Positions 49,701 to 63,600 of a stretch of 64,000 bases of DNA are shown here, in pieces; position 1 is the stretch's first letter, and every line of letters begins with the position of its first letter. The stretch comes from Ophryocystis elektroscirrha. Lineage: Eukaryota > Apicomplexa > Conoidasida > Neogregarinorida > Ophryocystidae. The DNA lies in NCBI GenBank assembly GCA_030141585.1, contig JAQIFP010000096.1, forward strand, positions 1-64,000, given 5' to 3'. Below the pieces are notes generated by a model. It had not been told where the DNA came from. It was given only the letters and a program-made list of their open reading frames with translations, and ran no database searches. The translations under genes were made by a program, and so were the position numbers.

Positions 49701-50371
49701 TTTAATTAAGTATGTTTTGTATAAATGACATAAATTTTATTTTTTTTTTTATTTTGTATCTATAGATGTAGTGTTAGTTTTAATTTAATTAAATTAAGCA
49801 AGTTTGATGTTTTGTCAATATATATCATTTTTATATATTGACGCAGTTTTTTTAGAATATTGTCAGCTTATACAATTAAGCGATAAAACCGGAGTAATAA
49901 CTGTACTAGTATGCAAAAACAGTCTTTTACTGATATATAAAAGGTTCGTGCTTAAATTTTTCATAAAGAGATTTACACTGTTAACAATAATAATTGATAT
50001 GCATTGTACCTCTATTTAGGTAGTAAACTTCTATAAGAATCAATTATGTACAATTTAGATGTACTTGCATGATGAATTATAAAGGATAAACTATATACTA
50101 CATATCAAATATACAAGTATAATTTTAATATAGTTTTGAATGTATTGGTAATAATTACTTTAGCTCCTAAAGCCTCATCCATAAATAATTGTAACTGTAG
50201 TACAAAATTGGCTAAATTCTTGATTTGCGCAATGGGTTCTTTTACCCAGTGTGGATGTTCTTGATAAATGGTTTGTACAATCAAATTTAAATCATTTTCC
50301 ATCATAGCCAACTTCTCTGATGGCATAAACCGTTTTTCTTCCGATGGTGCTAACGGTTTATTGCGCAACAT
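46707..50371 (-). CDS. SWI3/SMARCC subunit of SWI/SNF chromatin remodeller
   Basis: Start MLRNKPLAPSEEKRFM at 50,371. The next exons match the SMARCC N-terminal module: FSVKIPAIFFRDY (about 49,650), IFIWGDPLEY, HWWFYPDSYDCW (about 48,950) and YNEWMNEGDFEIDD (about 48,805). A SWIRM domain follows (LPEWFSFDSIHQ near 47,555; NVRNTIIDKYK; CRKFIQGDVVQLLKIYNLLE near 47,330). Then comes a SANT domain (SSWTPEETTRLF, then YGDSWEQVAEYVGTKKVIDC near 46,840). This order is unique to the BAF155/170-SWI3 family, scaffold of SWI/SNF. The frame stops with TAA at 46,707 straight after SANT, so the usual C-terminal coiled coil is missing, or lies in an exon I did not find. Internal exon limits are approximate. 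Confidence 0.9.
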
Positions 50372-51458
50372 GATTACCGAATCAATACATGCAGGGGTTT
50401 CTTTTTATGTTTTTTTTTATATCAAACACTTATATATTAACACTTTGATAATTTATCGGAGTTAAAAGTGTAAAGTTTGTATATTGATTTTTCCTAATTT
50501 TCATATGCTACATATTGCCCCATAGAGAAAAAAAAAGCTTATAACGACAAGAATTTTTTGACTTAAATATGAACCTAATGATATTCATACAAATGTAAAA
50601 AAAACAATATAATTCTAAAGTTGAATGATGTCAGGAGAATTTGATTAAAACTCCCTCAAAAAAAAAAATCATCTATTATTAATTAAGCAAAAATATTAAA
50701 AATTTCGCAAAATGAAAAATTGTGAATAAGACTTTGCAAATGTTTAGACGCAAAAATTTGAGCTTATTTGTGACACTTCATATATCAAATTTATGCTTTT
50801 ATAATTGAATATAATGAAATAATTTTTAATTTCATCTATGATTATTTTATCGTTCGAACACTTATCAATTATAAATTAATTAATAAATCAAATAAATTAT
50901 AATTTAAATAAAAAATAATAAGGCTGGGACTATTTATAATGTAGCCGATACAATGTTAATTTTTTGTCAGAATATTAAGAAAATAATAGTTATTAGACTA
51001 GACTTACTCGTAATTCTTTTTGATAAATATACGCATATATTGTTGTTTTGGCTATTATCATAAGCATTATATTGATATATTTTTTTATTGTTTTATATCA
51101 CAGAAAGTTTGTAATCAATGTGTGTCTTTTATGTAAAATTATGCAATTTTTCTTTTTTTTTATAAATCTTGTTACGTTCGAACAGAGACAATAGGTATAA
51201 TTTACATATAAATTGAGCTTATAGTGGGTTACAGTAAATGTTGGTGTTCCCGAGTCAATATTCTTCTCAAGGATTTTACAAGTCTTACACATGGTCAGAG
51301 AATAGGGAAAATAATAAAAAACATTCACAAGCAACCCTCTATGATTTTCAAAATTTAAAGGTATAATAAAAAATTTGTACGGGCTAGATCCTTATTAATT
51401 TTTGAACTATTATTGATCAATTTATGATTATTTTTTTTATATCTAAAATTAGACTAAA
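50372..51458. other. Long divergent intergenic region
   Basis: About 1.1 kb of AT-rich DNA between divergent starts of the SWI3 gene and the calycin-like gene. It contains an unconvincing minus-strand frame at 51,098-51,334 but no clear gene, RNA or repeat array. Confidence 0.5.
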
Positions 51459-52840
51459 ATGGACAAACATTATTCTAAATATTCTGATAAAGACTCTACA
51501 CAAGACAGCAATGGGCCAAAAATTTCATATACTGTAAATAACAGCAATTGTGGCTGCTTTTCAATATTAAAATCCAAAATATTAAACCCGTCAAAACCTA
51601 ATCTTTTTCGAAGAATTTTAAAGCCTTTCAAAGTTAAATTCAGCAAATCAAGCGTATTGACTGATATGTTAAGTTCAAACGGAAATAAAGTATATAATTC
51701 ATGAGTGTATATAAAATATTTATTTTAGAGTCCTTTAAGTTTCAATGGCACACAATATTATAGTAAGTGTATTTTTCAAACCTCTGAATGTATTTCTATT
51801 ACTGAAATATATATTAAATCCTTTTTTTAATAGGTTGTGTAGAAGAACAGAATTATCAAAGCCTCGTAGATGCTGTTGTTTGTCCATCTTGCAACTACGA
51901 ATGTCACCAAGTTTTTGACAAAAATATTCCTATTGTTCCACGTGAGTATATAATATATTTTTTTTTTATTGAAATATATTGCAATTTAAATAAGTAAGTT
52001 TATTTTTTTTTTTTATTATGTGTGTTAATAATAATAATAATAATAATTACCATAAAATGTATAATAAATTTAGTAATCCTATAATAAATACATTATACTA
52101 ACAGTGTTTATTTTAATCAAATTAATAGATAAACCGGATTTCTATGAAATCTGATTACATGTTTTAGCCGGCATATCATATCATTACCATGAAATATCAC
52201 AATTTAAAAACTATGAATAAAATTAACACTTAGAAATAAAATGCAATATTGTTGAACGTGTTTAAAGCTGCACAATACATAAAAATAATTATTTAATGCT
52301 GTTTTTTTAGTTGAAAATGTTGTTCCGGACTCCTTTGAGGAGCGTGTTATAATCTCAAAATCATTGTGCGGAAGCTGGATAACGCTTTTGGATCGTTCGG
52401 ATTCATTAAACGATCAATATTTAGCTATTGGATTGGGATCTATCAAAAGGGCAGTTATGAATAGATTAGCAATAAAAATTACAAGTTTTCTGGAATGCTC
52501 CGACACAATATTGCACTTTCATATACATACACCTTTGGGAGTTCGGAGTATGAGGAGTAATCTGACAGGTGAAGAAATAGTTGATGATGATCCTGATGCT
52601 GGGAGATGGACGGGAACATCAAGAACAGTCGATTATCTTGTTCCTTGGTTTTGCTCTAAAAAACCCGTAAAAGCTTTAGAGCAAACACGTTATAATCCTA
52701 AAGTCGGTAAAGTAGTCGAAACTAGATGTATCCTCCCCGATCCAGAACATAAATATATAATGCTTTTCAATATTAGTATGTACGTGAATACAAATCCAGA
52801 ACAATGTCTCAATGCCAATCGTATTTTAAGGCCATTATAA
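51459..52840 (+). CDS. Calycin/fatty-acid-binding-like protein with Cys motif
   Basis: Four exons (51459-51689, 51729-51762, 51834-51941, 52311-52840) sum to 300 aa with matching phases. The first 77 residues are polar and basic with NCGCF. A Cys motif (VVCPSCNYECHQ) lies in exon 3. Exon 4 looks like a small beta-barrel of the FABP/calycin type: LCGSWITLLDRSDSLNDQY, then AIGLGSIKRAVMNRLA, then strand-like segments (ILHFHIHTPLGVRSM, CILPDPEHKYIMLFNISMYV). That pattern, a GxW start with a helix pair then RxxxxxK, is typical of cytosolic fatty-acid binders, but alignment is by eye. A hydrophobic-ligand carrier is plausible. The N-terminal extension has no family. Confidence 0.5.
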
Positions 52841-53106
52841 GAAGAGTGTATTACCAATTCTAGTAAAATTTGATGATCTGAAGTAATATGTTTTCGTAAA
52901 TTTTTTTTATTAAAGATAATTTGTAATATGTTTTTAATATCGTTTTTAAGATGAGATAGAAAAATTCTCACTTATTATTTTTTTTATAATAATAATTAAG
53001 AGTGTAACTACGGAAATTAAATAGATATATATATACACATATTGATGCTATTAATAATTATATAAGTATTACTAAAAAAAATTCCTCCTAGTCTAACAGT
53101 TTATAA

Positions 53107-55066
<1,960 letters not shown>

Positions 55067-55216
55067 TGTATGTTATACTTCAATCAATAATAATTTAAAG
55101 ATTGTATTAATATTTTATTTTTTTATAAAGAAATGTATATCTGCGTAATAAACTAAAATTAAGAAATTATTAGAAACACTGGGTTTTTCTAAAGTTTCAG
55201 GATACATACTGGTAAA

Positions 55217-58200
55217 ATGCCAACAGCCACCCTCAACTATGAGCTATTTAGTGAAATATACACAGAAAAATTAGGTATTTTATTTATCGTGTGTATATTT
55301 TTTTAGACCTACAGGAGTTAGAAAATATTTGTTTCGATTATGGCTTAGAATTAGAAGTTGGAGTACAAGCAGTCTCTATTAAAATAGTTTATATTTAGGA
55401 AAATCAAGGAAATGAAAAATGTTTACATATAGACGTTCCAGCAAATAGACCAGATTTATTGTGCTCTGAAGGCATCGCTTTGTGTTTAAAACAATTCAAA
55501 CATGAAACTTCTGTACCTAAAATAATCAAAACACCTTACCAAACTAAAATTATTGTTAAAAAAGATGTAAGTAATTAAAAACCTAGTAAGGCCGTTCTTT
55601 TAAATTAAATACAATAATATTTGCACAATTTAAAAATTAATAATGTATGTATGTACATGTGCATACATGCAATTGTTTAATTAAGAAATTTTATCCAATT
55701 AAATTATATAAAATCAATGACACTTTCTTTTTATTCTTCACTAAACATATTTTATTTTTTTATTAATTTATGTAATTAATATTTCCTACTAATCATATTT
55801 AAGTATATTTTTACGATTAGGTTGAAAAAATACGACCGCATTGTTTTGCCGCAGTATTACGAAATGTTTCATTAACAAATGATATTCTTGTGTCTTTAAT
55901 GGATTTCCAAGATAAGCTACATCACAGCATTGGAAAGTAATGAAAGGTTTAACGCTAAAATCTGTTATTTTCAAGAAAAAGAAGCTTAGTAGCTATTGGA
56001 ACACACGATTTAGATACTGTGAACAGCCCTTTTACTTACACAGCTATAAATCCCGAAAAATTTAAGTTTATACCACTCAACGGACATGTTGAAATGAACG
56101 GACATGAAATATTAGATCATTGTTCTGTAAGAAATAATTAAATTTACAGTTAAGCTTTTAACACCCATTTATCAACTTTTACATTTATAGAACTCTGTAC
56201 TAAAAAATTATGTACCGTTGTTAAAAGATTTCGATCGATTTCCAATCATTCAAGATTCTAATAATATTGTTCTTTCCATGCCTCCTTTAATCAATGGGAA
56301 TCACTCAAAAATTACATCAAATACAAAAAATATTCTTATTGAAGTTACAGCTTGTGATCCCGTTAAAGGACAAATAGTTGTTCAAACAATTGCCTCTATA
56401 TTTTCTTACTACTGTAAGAATATGTTCGAGTAAGGTATATATAGCCAAGCAACAATAGTATATATATATATGCAAATAGTGTTGATTTGAGTATTATGAC
56501 CTATAATATATTAAATTCAGAATAGAAGAAGTATTAATTGAGTATGAAAAAACAAATAAATCATTTACAAATCCAAGCATAAAAAAGTAAGTTAAATTAT
56601 TTATTAGCTGAATATCTAGGAAGTCTTTTAACTTGCATTTAGATTATTGCAAATATCTTGTTGGCTTAGACAGTTTGAGCAAAAAAGATGTTTCAAAATA
56701 CTTAACTCAAATGGGGTATGAATATGAAATCTTAGATGATGACAAATTCAAAGTTGACGTTCCAATTTGGAGATCTGGTAACATTAAATCTGACTATTTA
56801 TAATTCAGATGTGCTGCATGAATGTGACATAATAGAGGACATTGCTATTGCGTATGGTTATAACAAGTAATTTATTTGTAACAAGTAATTTATTTATGTT
56901 TAGATTAGTGAAACATTTTTCACCACAGCACTACGAACAGTCTATAACGAAACATTCTGGTAAATTTACGTGACAAAATTTAATAATAATTTCATCCTAA
57001 TAAACTATGAAATAAACATTCACATAAATATATATATACATATATATATATATATGTATATATATATGTATATATATTGTATCATGAATATGCCATTAAT
57101 AGTATACAGCAAGTTCTGTAAAACTAAATATTTTATACTTCTGCAAATAATTAAAGATTATTCAGTTTATTATTTTAAATAACAACAAAAACCTTTATTA
57201 ATATTACTATTAAAGTTTGTCATTAATTGTAATAGCTATAACATACATTATTATATATTATATATATATGGCAGTTTTATTTTCTTTTATGATTAAACAG
57301 ACACTTTACGCTCGTTGTGTGTATCTTGCGGATTTACAGAGTTGTTATTATGGGGTTTGGTAAGATTAATATGATTCATGCCAGCATGTATATGTACAAA
57401 AGTATAGCAACTTTAATATATATATATACAAACAGCTACTTATATTAAAATTGGTAAATAGTATTCTAGTAAATAACTGTCAATCTAATTTGCGCGTTAA
57501 TACATATTAAATGCTTTATTTTGTTAGTGTTCATATGAAGACTACTATGACAAATTAAGAAGAAGTGAAGCTCTTATAGATTCCACCTCACATGTAAAAT
57601 TAAATTTACAAATGTTATATTAATTAGTATTCGTTATATAGAAAACCAGCAACTATAGCGAATCCAAAAACGAAAGAGTTTCAAATGGTTCGAACAACTC
57701 TTCTTCCCGGATTGCTGAAATCTGCCGCTCGTAATAAAGCTCACGTATTACCATTAAAGATTTTTGAGGTGTATATTAAGTCATTGTGTAAAATATACAG
57801 ATAGGAGATGTTGTTTTTTGTGAAAATACATCCTCAACTCAAACCCAAACTGTTAGAAATCTTGCAGCTTTAATTGCAAACTCACAAGCTTCACTTGAAG
57901 TAATCAAAATTAAAATTACAATATAACCACAATTATATAATCAAATTTATTTATAATAGAGTCTAAGCATGAAATTTTATGGTTTTAGTTCAATGACATA
58001 AAATATTTAGCATATACATATATACATATATACATATATACATATATACATATATACATATATACATATATACATATATACATATATACATATATACATA
58101 TATACATATATACATATATACATATATACATATATACNNNNNNNNNNNNNNNNNTACATATATACATATATACATATATACATATATACATATATACATA

Positions 58201-58749
58201 TATACATATATACATATATACATATATACATATATACATATATACATATATACATATATACATATATACATATATATATACTATGAATAAATTATAATGG
58301 TTCTGTAAACATCAATATTACATACTTTACTTATAAGAAATGTTATATAACATGCAATATATTTATATGCATGAATTTATAAGCAAAAGTTTGACGAGTA
58401 TAATTTGTTAAACAGGGTATCCATGGATTACTTGACGTGGTCTTAGAGAAATACGAATTTAGACGAGAATTCGATCCTCTTAAAAACGATCAATTCATTT
58501 ATGACTTAACACCAGCTAACGGTAATCAAATAGAGTATTGATTAGGAATTAAATCGTTCAATGCTTTTCCTTAAATATCTTTTTTTAGATCCTACTTTTC
58601 TAGAAGGCCAGTGTGCAAATATTGTTATAAAAAAATCAGCTTCAACTATTGGAAAATTGGGTGTTATACATCCTTCTGTTCTAAAGCTTTTTAACTTAAA
58701 TATTCCATGCTCTTTTTTTGAAATAACTTTGTCATCGATCATTTCATAA
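55217..58749 (+). CDS. Phenylalanyl-tRNA synthetase beta subunit (cytosolic type)
   Basis: About a dozen exons. Exon 1 (55217-55274) starts [15 protein letters not shown], as in eukaryotic PheRS beta. Introns of 32 and 36 nt follow, then [16 protein letters not shown]. Further exons give [26 protein letters not shown] with [24 protein letters not shown] (56,218-56,433), [33 protein letters not shown] (about 57,655) and [15 protein letters not shown]. The end is [20 protein letters not shown] then IPCSFFEIT. It is the editing and anticodon-side subunit that pairs with PheRS alpha to charge tRNA-Phe. Editing-domain motifs are as in the archaeal/eukaryotic form. An intron at about 57,900-58,416 contains a minisatellite and an N gap. 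Some internal exons are short and approximate. Confidence 0.92.
58012..58276. repeat. Octamer minisatellite (TATACATA)n in a PheRS intron
   Basis: About 250 bases of near-perfect 8-bp units, interrupted by an N gap. All three forward frames of the reverse strand are open because the 24-bp period has no stop; this is not coding. Confidence 0.95.
58138..58154. other. Assembly gap, 17 N
   Basis: Seventeen undetermined bases inside the octamer array, the same length as the gap at 20,669. Copy number here is therefore unknown. Confidence 0.97.
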
Positions 58750-59108
58750 GAATTAAAGGATAATCGATAATAAAACAAAGTTTTTATTTTGCCTAATATG
58801 AATAAAAATTCATGTCCAAAATTACGAATTTATTGTATATAAGCTGAAAATAATAGAAATTCATGTCAAAAGTTCCGGCTTTCTACATGCAAAATTAGCA
58901 GGCATATAGTCTTAATAGCTTATTAAGGAAATACGGCAAAATTCGTCACTTTTTATCTAATATACAGTCAGCATTAAATATATTTATTAGTTGAGAGTAA
59001 TAATTAAATCAATATAACTTAAAAAGATTGAGTGATGTAACGAAAAAATGCATTTTTGAGTTAGTTTTTATATAAATATACTGTTTTTACATTTATTAAA
59101 TTTAGCAT
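58750..59108. other. Intergenic region or 5' exon of the Thr-rich gene
   Basis: About 360 AT-rich bases between the PheRS stop and the Thr-rich exon. That exon opens at an acceptor (AAATTTAG|C, about 59,105), so a short 5' exon with start codon and probably a signal peptide should lie in or before this stretch. I could not identify it. Confidence 0.4.
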
Positions 59109-60453
59109 ATACTCATATGATATAGTGTCAGCTCTAATTCCAAGTATCCTTCCTATAGGAACTACATCTACAACTCCCACCACAACTTCAACTAGTACAA
59201 CTACAGTAACGCCCTCAACTACGACTCCCGTTGTTTCTACGCCCACAATCACACCTACAGTCCTTACAACTATAGCTCCTGTTACGCCCTTCATTCCCGC
59301 TTTGCCAAACGTTCCTTTGAAAGCAGCTGAGAGTGGTTTAGAAACTTGGCAAATTGTATTAATTGGTATATCGGTAGTCACAGCGATATTTTTGATCTTT
59401 TGGGGTATCACAATTTATAGAGAGTCTCGTGCTCGTAAAAGTATACAAGAAAAGCTTGAGCAAAAAATGTATGATCATGAGAGAAACAAAGCTGAAAGAA
59501 CGTTAGACGCCCTCCGAAATATGGGTAACTATTTTAATACATAAATTATTTATTAACAACATTTATTTGATTTGATAAAAGTTTTATGTAGAAAAGCAAG
59601 CTAAGTTCAATCAAAATCAAGTTCCACAACAGCCAAGTAATAAATTATAGCATTTACATATACAACTTTTAATAAATCCATAGAAAACATAATAGTAATA
59701 TACTTTTTAATATGTGGAATAAATGGACTACAATAAATCATTAATCAATCCTAATAAATATAAATCTATGAAATATATATATATATATGTAAACATATTT
59801 AAGTATATATAAATAAGTATATTAAATGTAAATAATAAATTTGTATCGTAAAAAAAAAACTAATTAGTTTAAACATATCAAAATGATTGAATAGATTTGC
59901 AACTTTTTAGTGTATCCTCCTAATCAAATGGCGATGAATCCAATTACTACTTGGGAAACACCTCCAGTTAATATAGTTACCACTTGGGAAGGACCACCAG
60001 CAGCATCAGTTGAATTAATCTCACCAGTCATTATTACGTCACAACCGAATCCAGTAGAGTTCCAAAACCAACAATTCAGTGTTAATAATGCAGCGGCATA
60101 TCCTCCTCCTATGCAATATATGCAAAATCCTCTTCCTATGCAGCAACATGTTCAGTATATTCCCGAAAACCCTCAAAATTTTAATATGGAGCGGCACTAC
60201 CAAGGTCCTGCGTTCCAGAATATGGAAGTTGGAAGACAATATCAAAATCCTATACCACGTCCTAAAAATAATGCACCAAAGGACCACAGAAAAAATAATA
60301 AACAAATTGTATGCAAAGTATTTCATTTATATTTATGCTTAGGTTGAGGGTTCAGTTAGATTAGCAAAAAACACTAATGAAATACCATCGGGACCCCCTC
60401 CTCTAGCACCACCGGGGTATGTTACTGTACCAGCTGTAAAAGAATACAAATAA
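59107..60453 (+). CDS. Thr-rich single-pass membrane protein with Pro/Gln tail
   Basis: Visible exons: ~59,107-59,526, ~59,592-59,638, ~59,911-60,308 and 60,343-60,453; the last intron is 34 nt. The first is almost a mucin: about 60 residues of Thr, Pro and Ser (STSTTTVTPSTTTPVVSTPT), a likely O-glycosylated ectodomain. Next is one membrane helix (WQIVLIGISVVTAIFLIFWG), then a basic heptad-like stretch (EKLEQKMYDHERNKAERTL). The long cytosolic tail is rich in Pro, Gln, Asn and Tyr, with a repeated TTWExPP element, and ends GPPPLAPPGYVTVPAVKEYK. The start codon and any signal peptide are on an unseen upstream exon. It resembles a surface or micronemal-type adhesin in layout only; no family is recognised. 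Confidence 0.6.
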
Positions 60454-60629
60454 ATAATCAAATTTTTTTTTCACAGATTATTAGATGATATGTTTTTCAT
60501 TTTGTGATACATTATGTATACATTACTTTATCAATATTATTTATATGGTTAAATTTTACATATTCCAAGCTTCGAATTCTTGAAATAAATTGTTGACTTC
60601 ATCTGAATTTGAATCTATAGTTTTCGCAC

Positions 60630-63600
60630 CTAGCAAGTAATAAATTGAGAATTGTGGTTACTATGAACGCTTTTTTCTTTTGATACAAAATAAACATGTG
60701 ATGGACCAATGTTTTCAGTGATATTTGATTTTGTATCAATTAATGCATCGGTTTCTCGTGTATCATAAATTCTAGGGTTTTCAGTCTCTGAATTGAGGCT
60801 CTGGTATTGTAATGATGCAATGTTGTTTGATAAATCTTCATTGTAGGATATTCTATCTGATTCCCATAACAGTTTTTTTTGAACATAAGCATCTGAACCT
60901 TGTATTGAATCCAATAGAGATTGCCTTGTGTTCAAGTATTTTTTGAAATGACTGAAAAAAGAGTAATACTGCATTTTCTCATTATTAAGAGGAACTTTAT
61001 ATTTTACTAACAAACAGATGAGTAATTCATTAAGAAATTGCATTGACTCTTCAGCATATTCATCAATCACAAGTGAATCTAAACTTCTAAATAGAAGTAA
61101 AACAAATACATGGTGAAGAGAAAAATACATAAAATTTAATTTATTAGCTTTTTCTGTATCCCAAAGTATATTTATTTTTAGAAATTCATTTATTGCTTGA
61201 TAAGTGTTATTGGATATAATTAATGAGCACACTTTTAATAATTGATTTTGGGTATTTGTTTCCATTTGGTTTAAATTTTTTAATAATATGGTGTGCTCTA
61301 TAAATTTATCAACACTATCCCAAACAGTTAATATAAACCTAACATTTTTCATAACACATGCGTGTACAATTTCAAGAGGATGTTTATCTTTAATTAATTT
61401 GATAATTTGACGGAAGGTTATATCATGTTTGATGCTTTCGTATGTAAGAGAAGGCTTGCTTGCTAAAATATAGTCATCACTTATTAATTGCTGCAGTAAT
61501 TGATTTTCGGTAATTAAGTAGCAGTAATCTTTGTCAATATCATCTTCTTCGTATTGTAATAGGCTAGAATCTATTCCATTTAATATTTGATTTAATATAA
61601 TACTAGAGTTTAAGTACAGAGTGTATTTGTTCATATAACGGATAATCTTTATAAGAGGTTTTGGAAGATCTTTAATGTCAGCTGACACTTTGGTTTGGAA
61701 AGCCTTATATACATATAAAATCCCATGTAATATATCGGTCTCATTTATTGTATAAGTTGAAACACAACTATTGGTAGATTTTATAATTTCCGAACTTAGC
61801 CGAATAGCTTGTTTAATTGATAGTTGAGGAATTTGCTTTAATGTGGTTTCAAATAACGATGATATTATTTGACTATTTGTTAGAAAGTTTTTACTTAATA
61901 GCTCAAAGAAGAATTTATAAACTGGTATTTTAGGAAATAACATTGGTTGTAAGGAACATATCCAGTCTATACATAAAAATAACAAGTTGTCGTCAATGTT
62001 CTTTAACGCTACTAATTTATCACAAAGAATTCGCTGTATGTTCAAACCTATAAAAAGAAAAATAAATAATTGAGAAATATAACATATATACTTGATATTT
62101 AAACCTTACTTGAAGTGTAAGATCCAGACGAAGCATGGAATATGTCACCCATTGAAATATTGAAACTACTGAAGTTTTTTGGAGGAAACTTTTCAAGCTC
62201 CAATATACTACTTAAGAAATTGTTTAATTTACTATATTGATATAAATTATTGCTCGATAAAAACTTCCACAATGGCATCAAAAATGTGTATGGAGTAAGG
62301 GAAAACTCGGGCAATATAAGAAGTTTTTTCAGTATCAAGTATACTGTCTTCAAATCTACAATAAAACAACATACAATCGCAAGATGGGCAAACATTGTAG
62401 AATCCGCTGGTATTTGGAATTCACTTTCTGACGTTACAGAAAATAAATTGTTATTAGTTTTATTTTGATATATCATTTCTATGTTATTTGAAACCCAATT
62501 ATAAGCGGCTTTGAATAATATAGAATAACAATTTTTATAGGTTTTATTTGAGAAATCTTCCGACGAAAACTTTGCCCAAAAACTATCTATATTATTATCA
62601 AACTGATAATTCGGTTCACTAATTGCTCTGTATGCACAATTGACAGAATATAACATTAATGAGTTATATATAATGTCCGACAATACTTCCAAATCAAAAT
62701 TTATAGATTTACTTGAAGCGGAAGACGATTTATATAATATATATGATTCCATGGCAATATTGATTTTGAGCAAATTCGAAGTGTTCAAAAAATTTAAGAA
62801 TGTTATCTTTGGTTCTTGAAGTACATGTAAGTAAAATTTCAGATTAACTATTACGAATAAATAATAAGGCGTTTTATTATTATCAAATGTTTCCTCCAGA
62901 TAATTCAATATATCAACTGGACTTTCGTTAGATTTTTGTGCCAAAATATTGTATAAACAGATATCCATATCAACATTTGAACCTTCCGATAAAATTTTTA
63001 TAATGTCTTTTGTGTATGTACTGGGTATATAATTCAATACTTCTTTTTGAAGTACCTAAAATAACAAAATTAGCTGTAAAACAAGATGTTCATAATCTAG
63101 AAATAAATTATGTAATTTAAAACAATCAATTTACACTTGAATAGTTTGAAAACCTAATATTAATTGTATTTTATTAGTAATTGCAATATAAATCAATGTA
63201 ACTCACGACTTTTAAACAAATAAAATATGAATTAGTGATTTTGTAATAAAATAATTATTTTTGATGTATCGGAAATAATCTATGTATGAATATCAGTATT
63301 ATATAAATTTCATACACTGATACACTGATACTTTTCTTCCTGACTCCAGAATAAATCTCCATCCCAAAAAACAGAATGATTGAGGAAGCTTGTAATCACG
63401 TCTGTGTATCCATGCAATAAAGACAGTTTAATGGATTTGATGAATTGATTTAAATCTAAATCTCGAAATATGGTCCATTGAAACAAGCAGGAGGTTTCTA
63501 AATGGCCAGATTGTTCATAAAAATCATACAGAACGTTGATTCTGCTAGAATAGTTACTATTGTTAGTCAATTTTGCGTAAAGATTATATAAATGTTTCAA

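Noticed and set aside
51098..51334. Small minus-strand frame in the long intergenic region
   Set aside because: No homology, runs through poly-T, and no splice or promoter support; could be chance.
57985..58271. Three overlapping minus-strand frames of MYICIYVY repeats
   Set aside because: The 24-bp period of an octamer satellite has no stop in any frame; no start context, and the array is inside an intron.
59061..59411. Val/Gly-rich minus-strand frame
   Set aside because: Antisense of the Thr-rich exon; ACN codons read as Val or Gly on the other strand.
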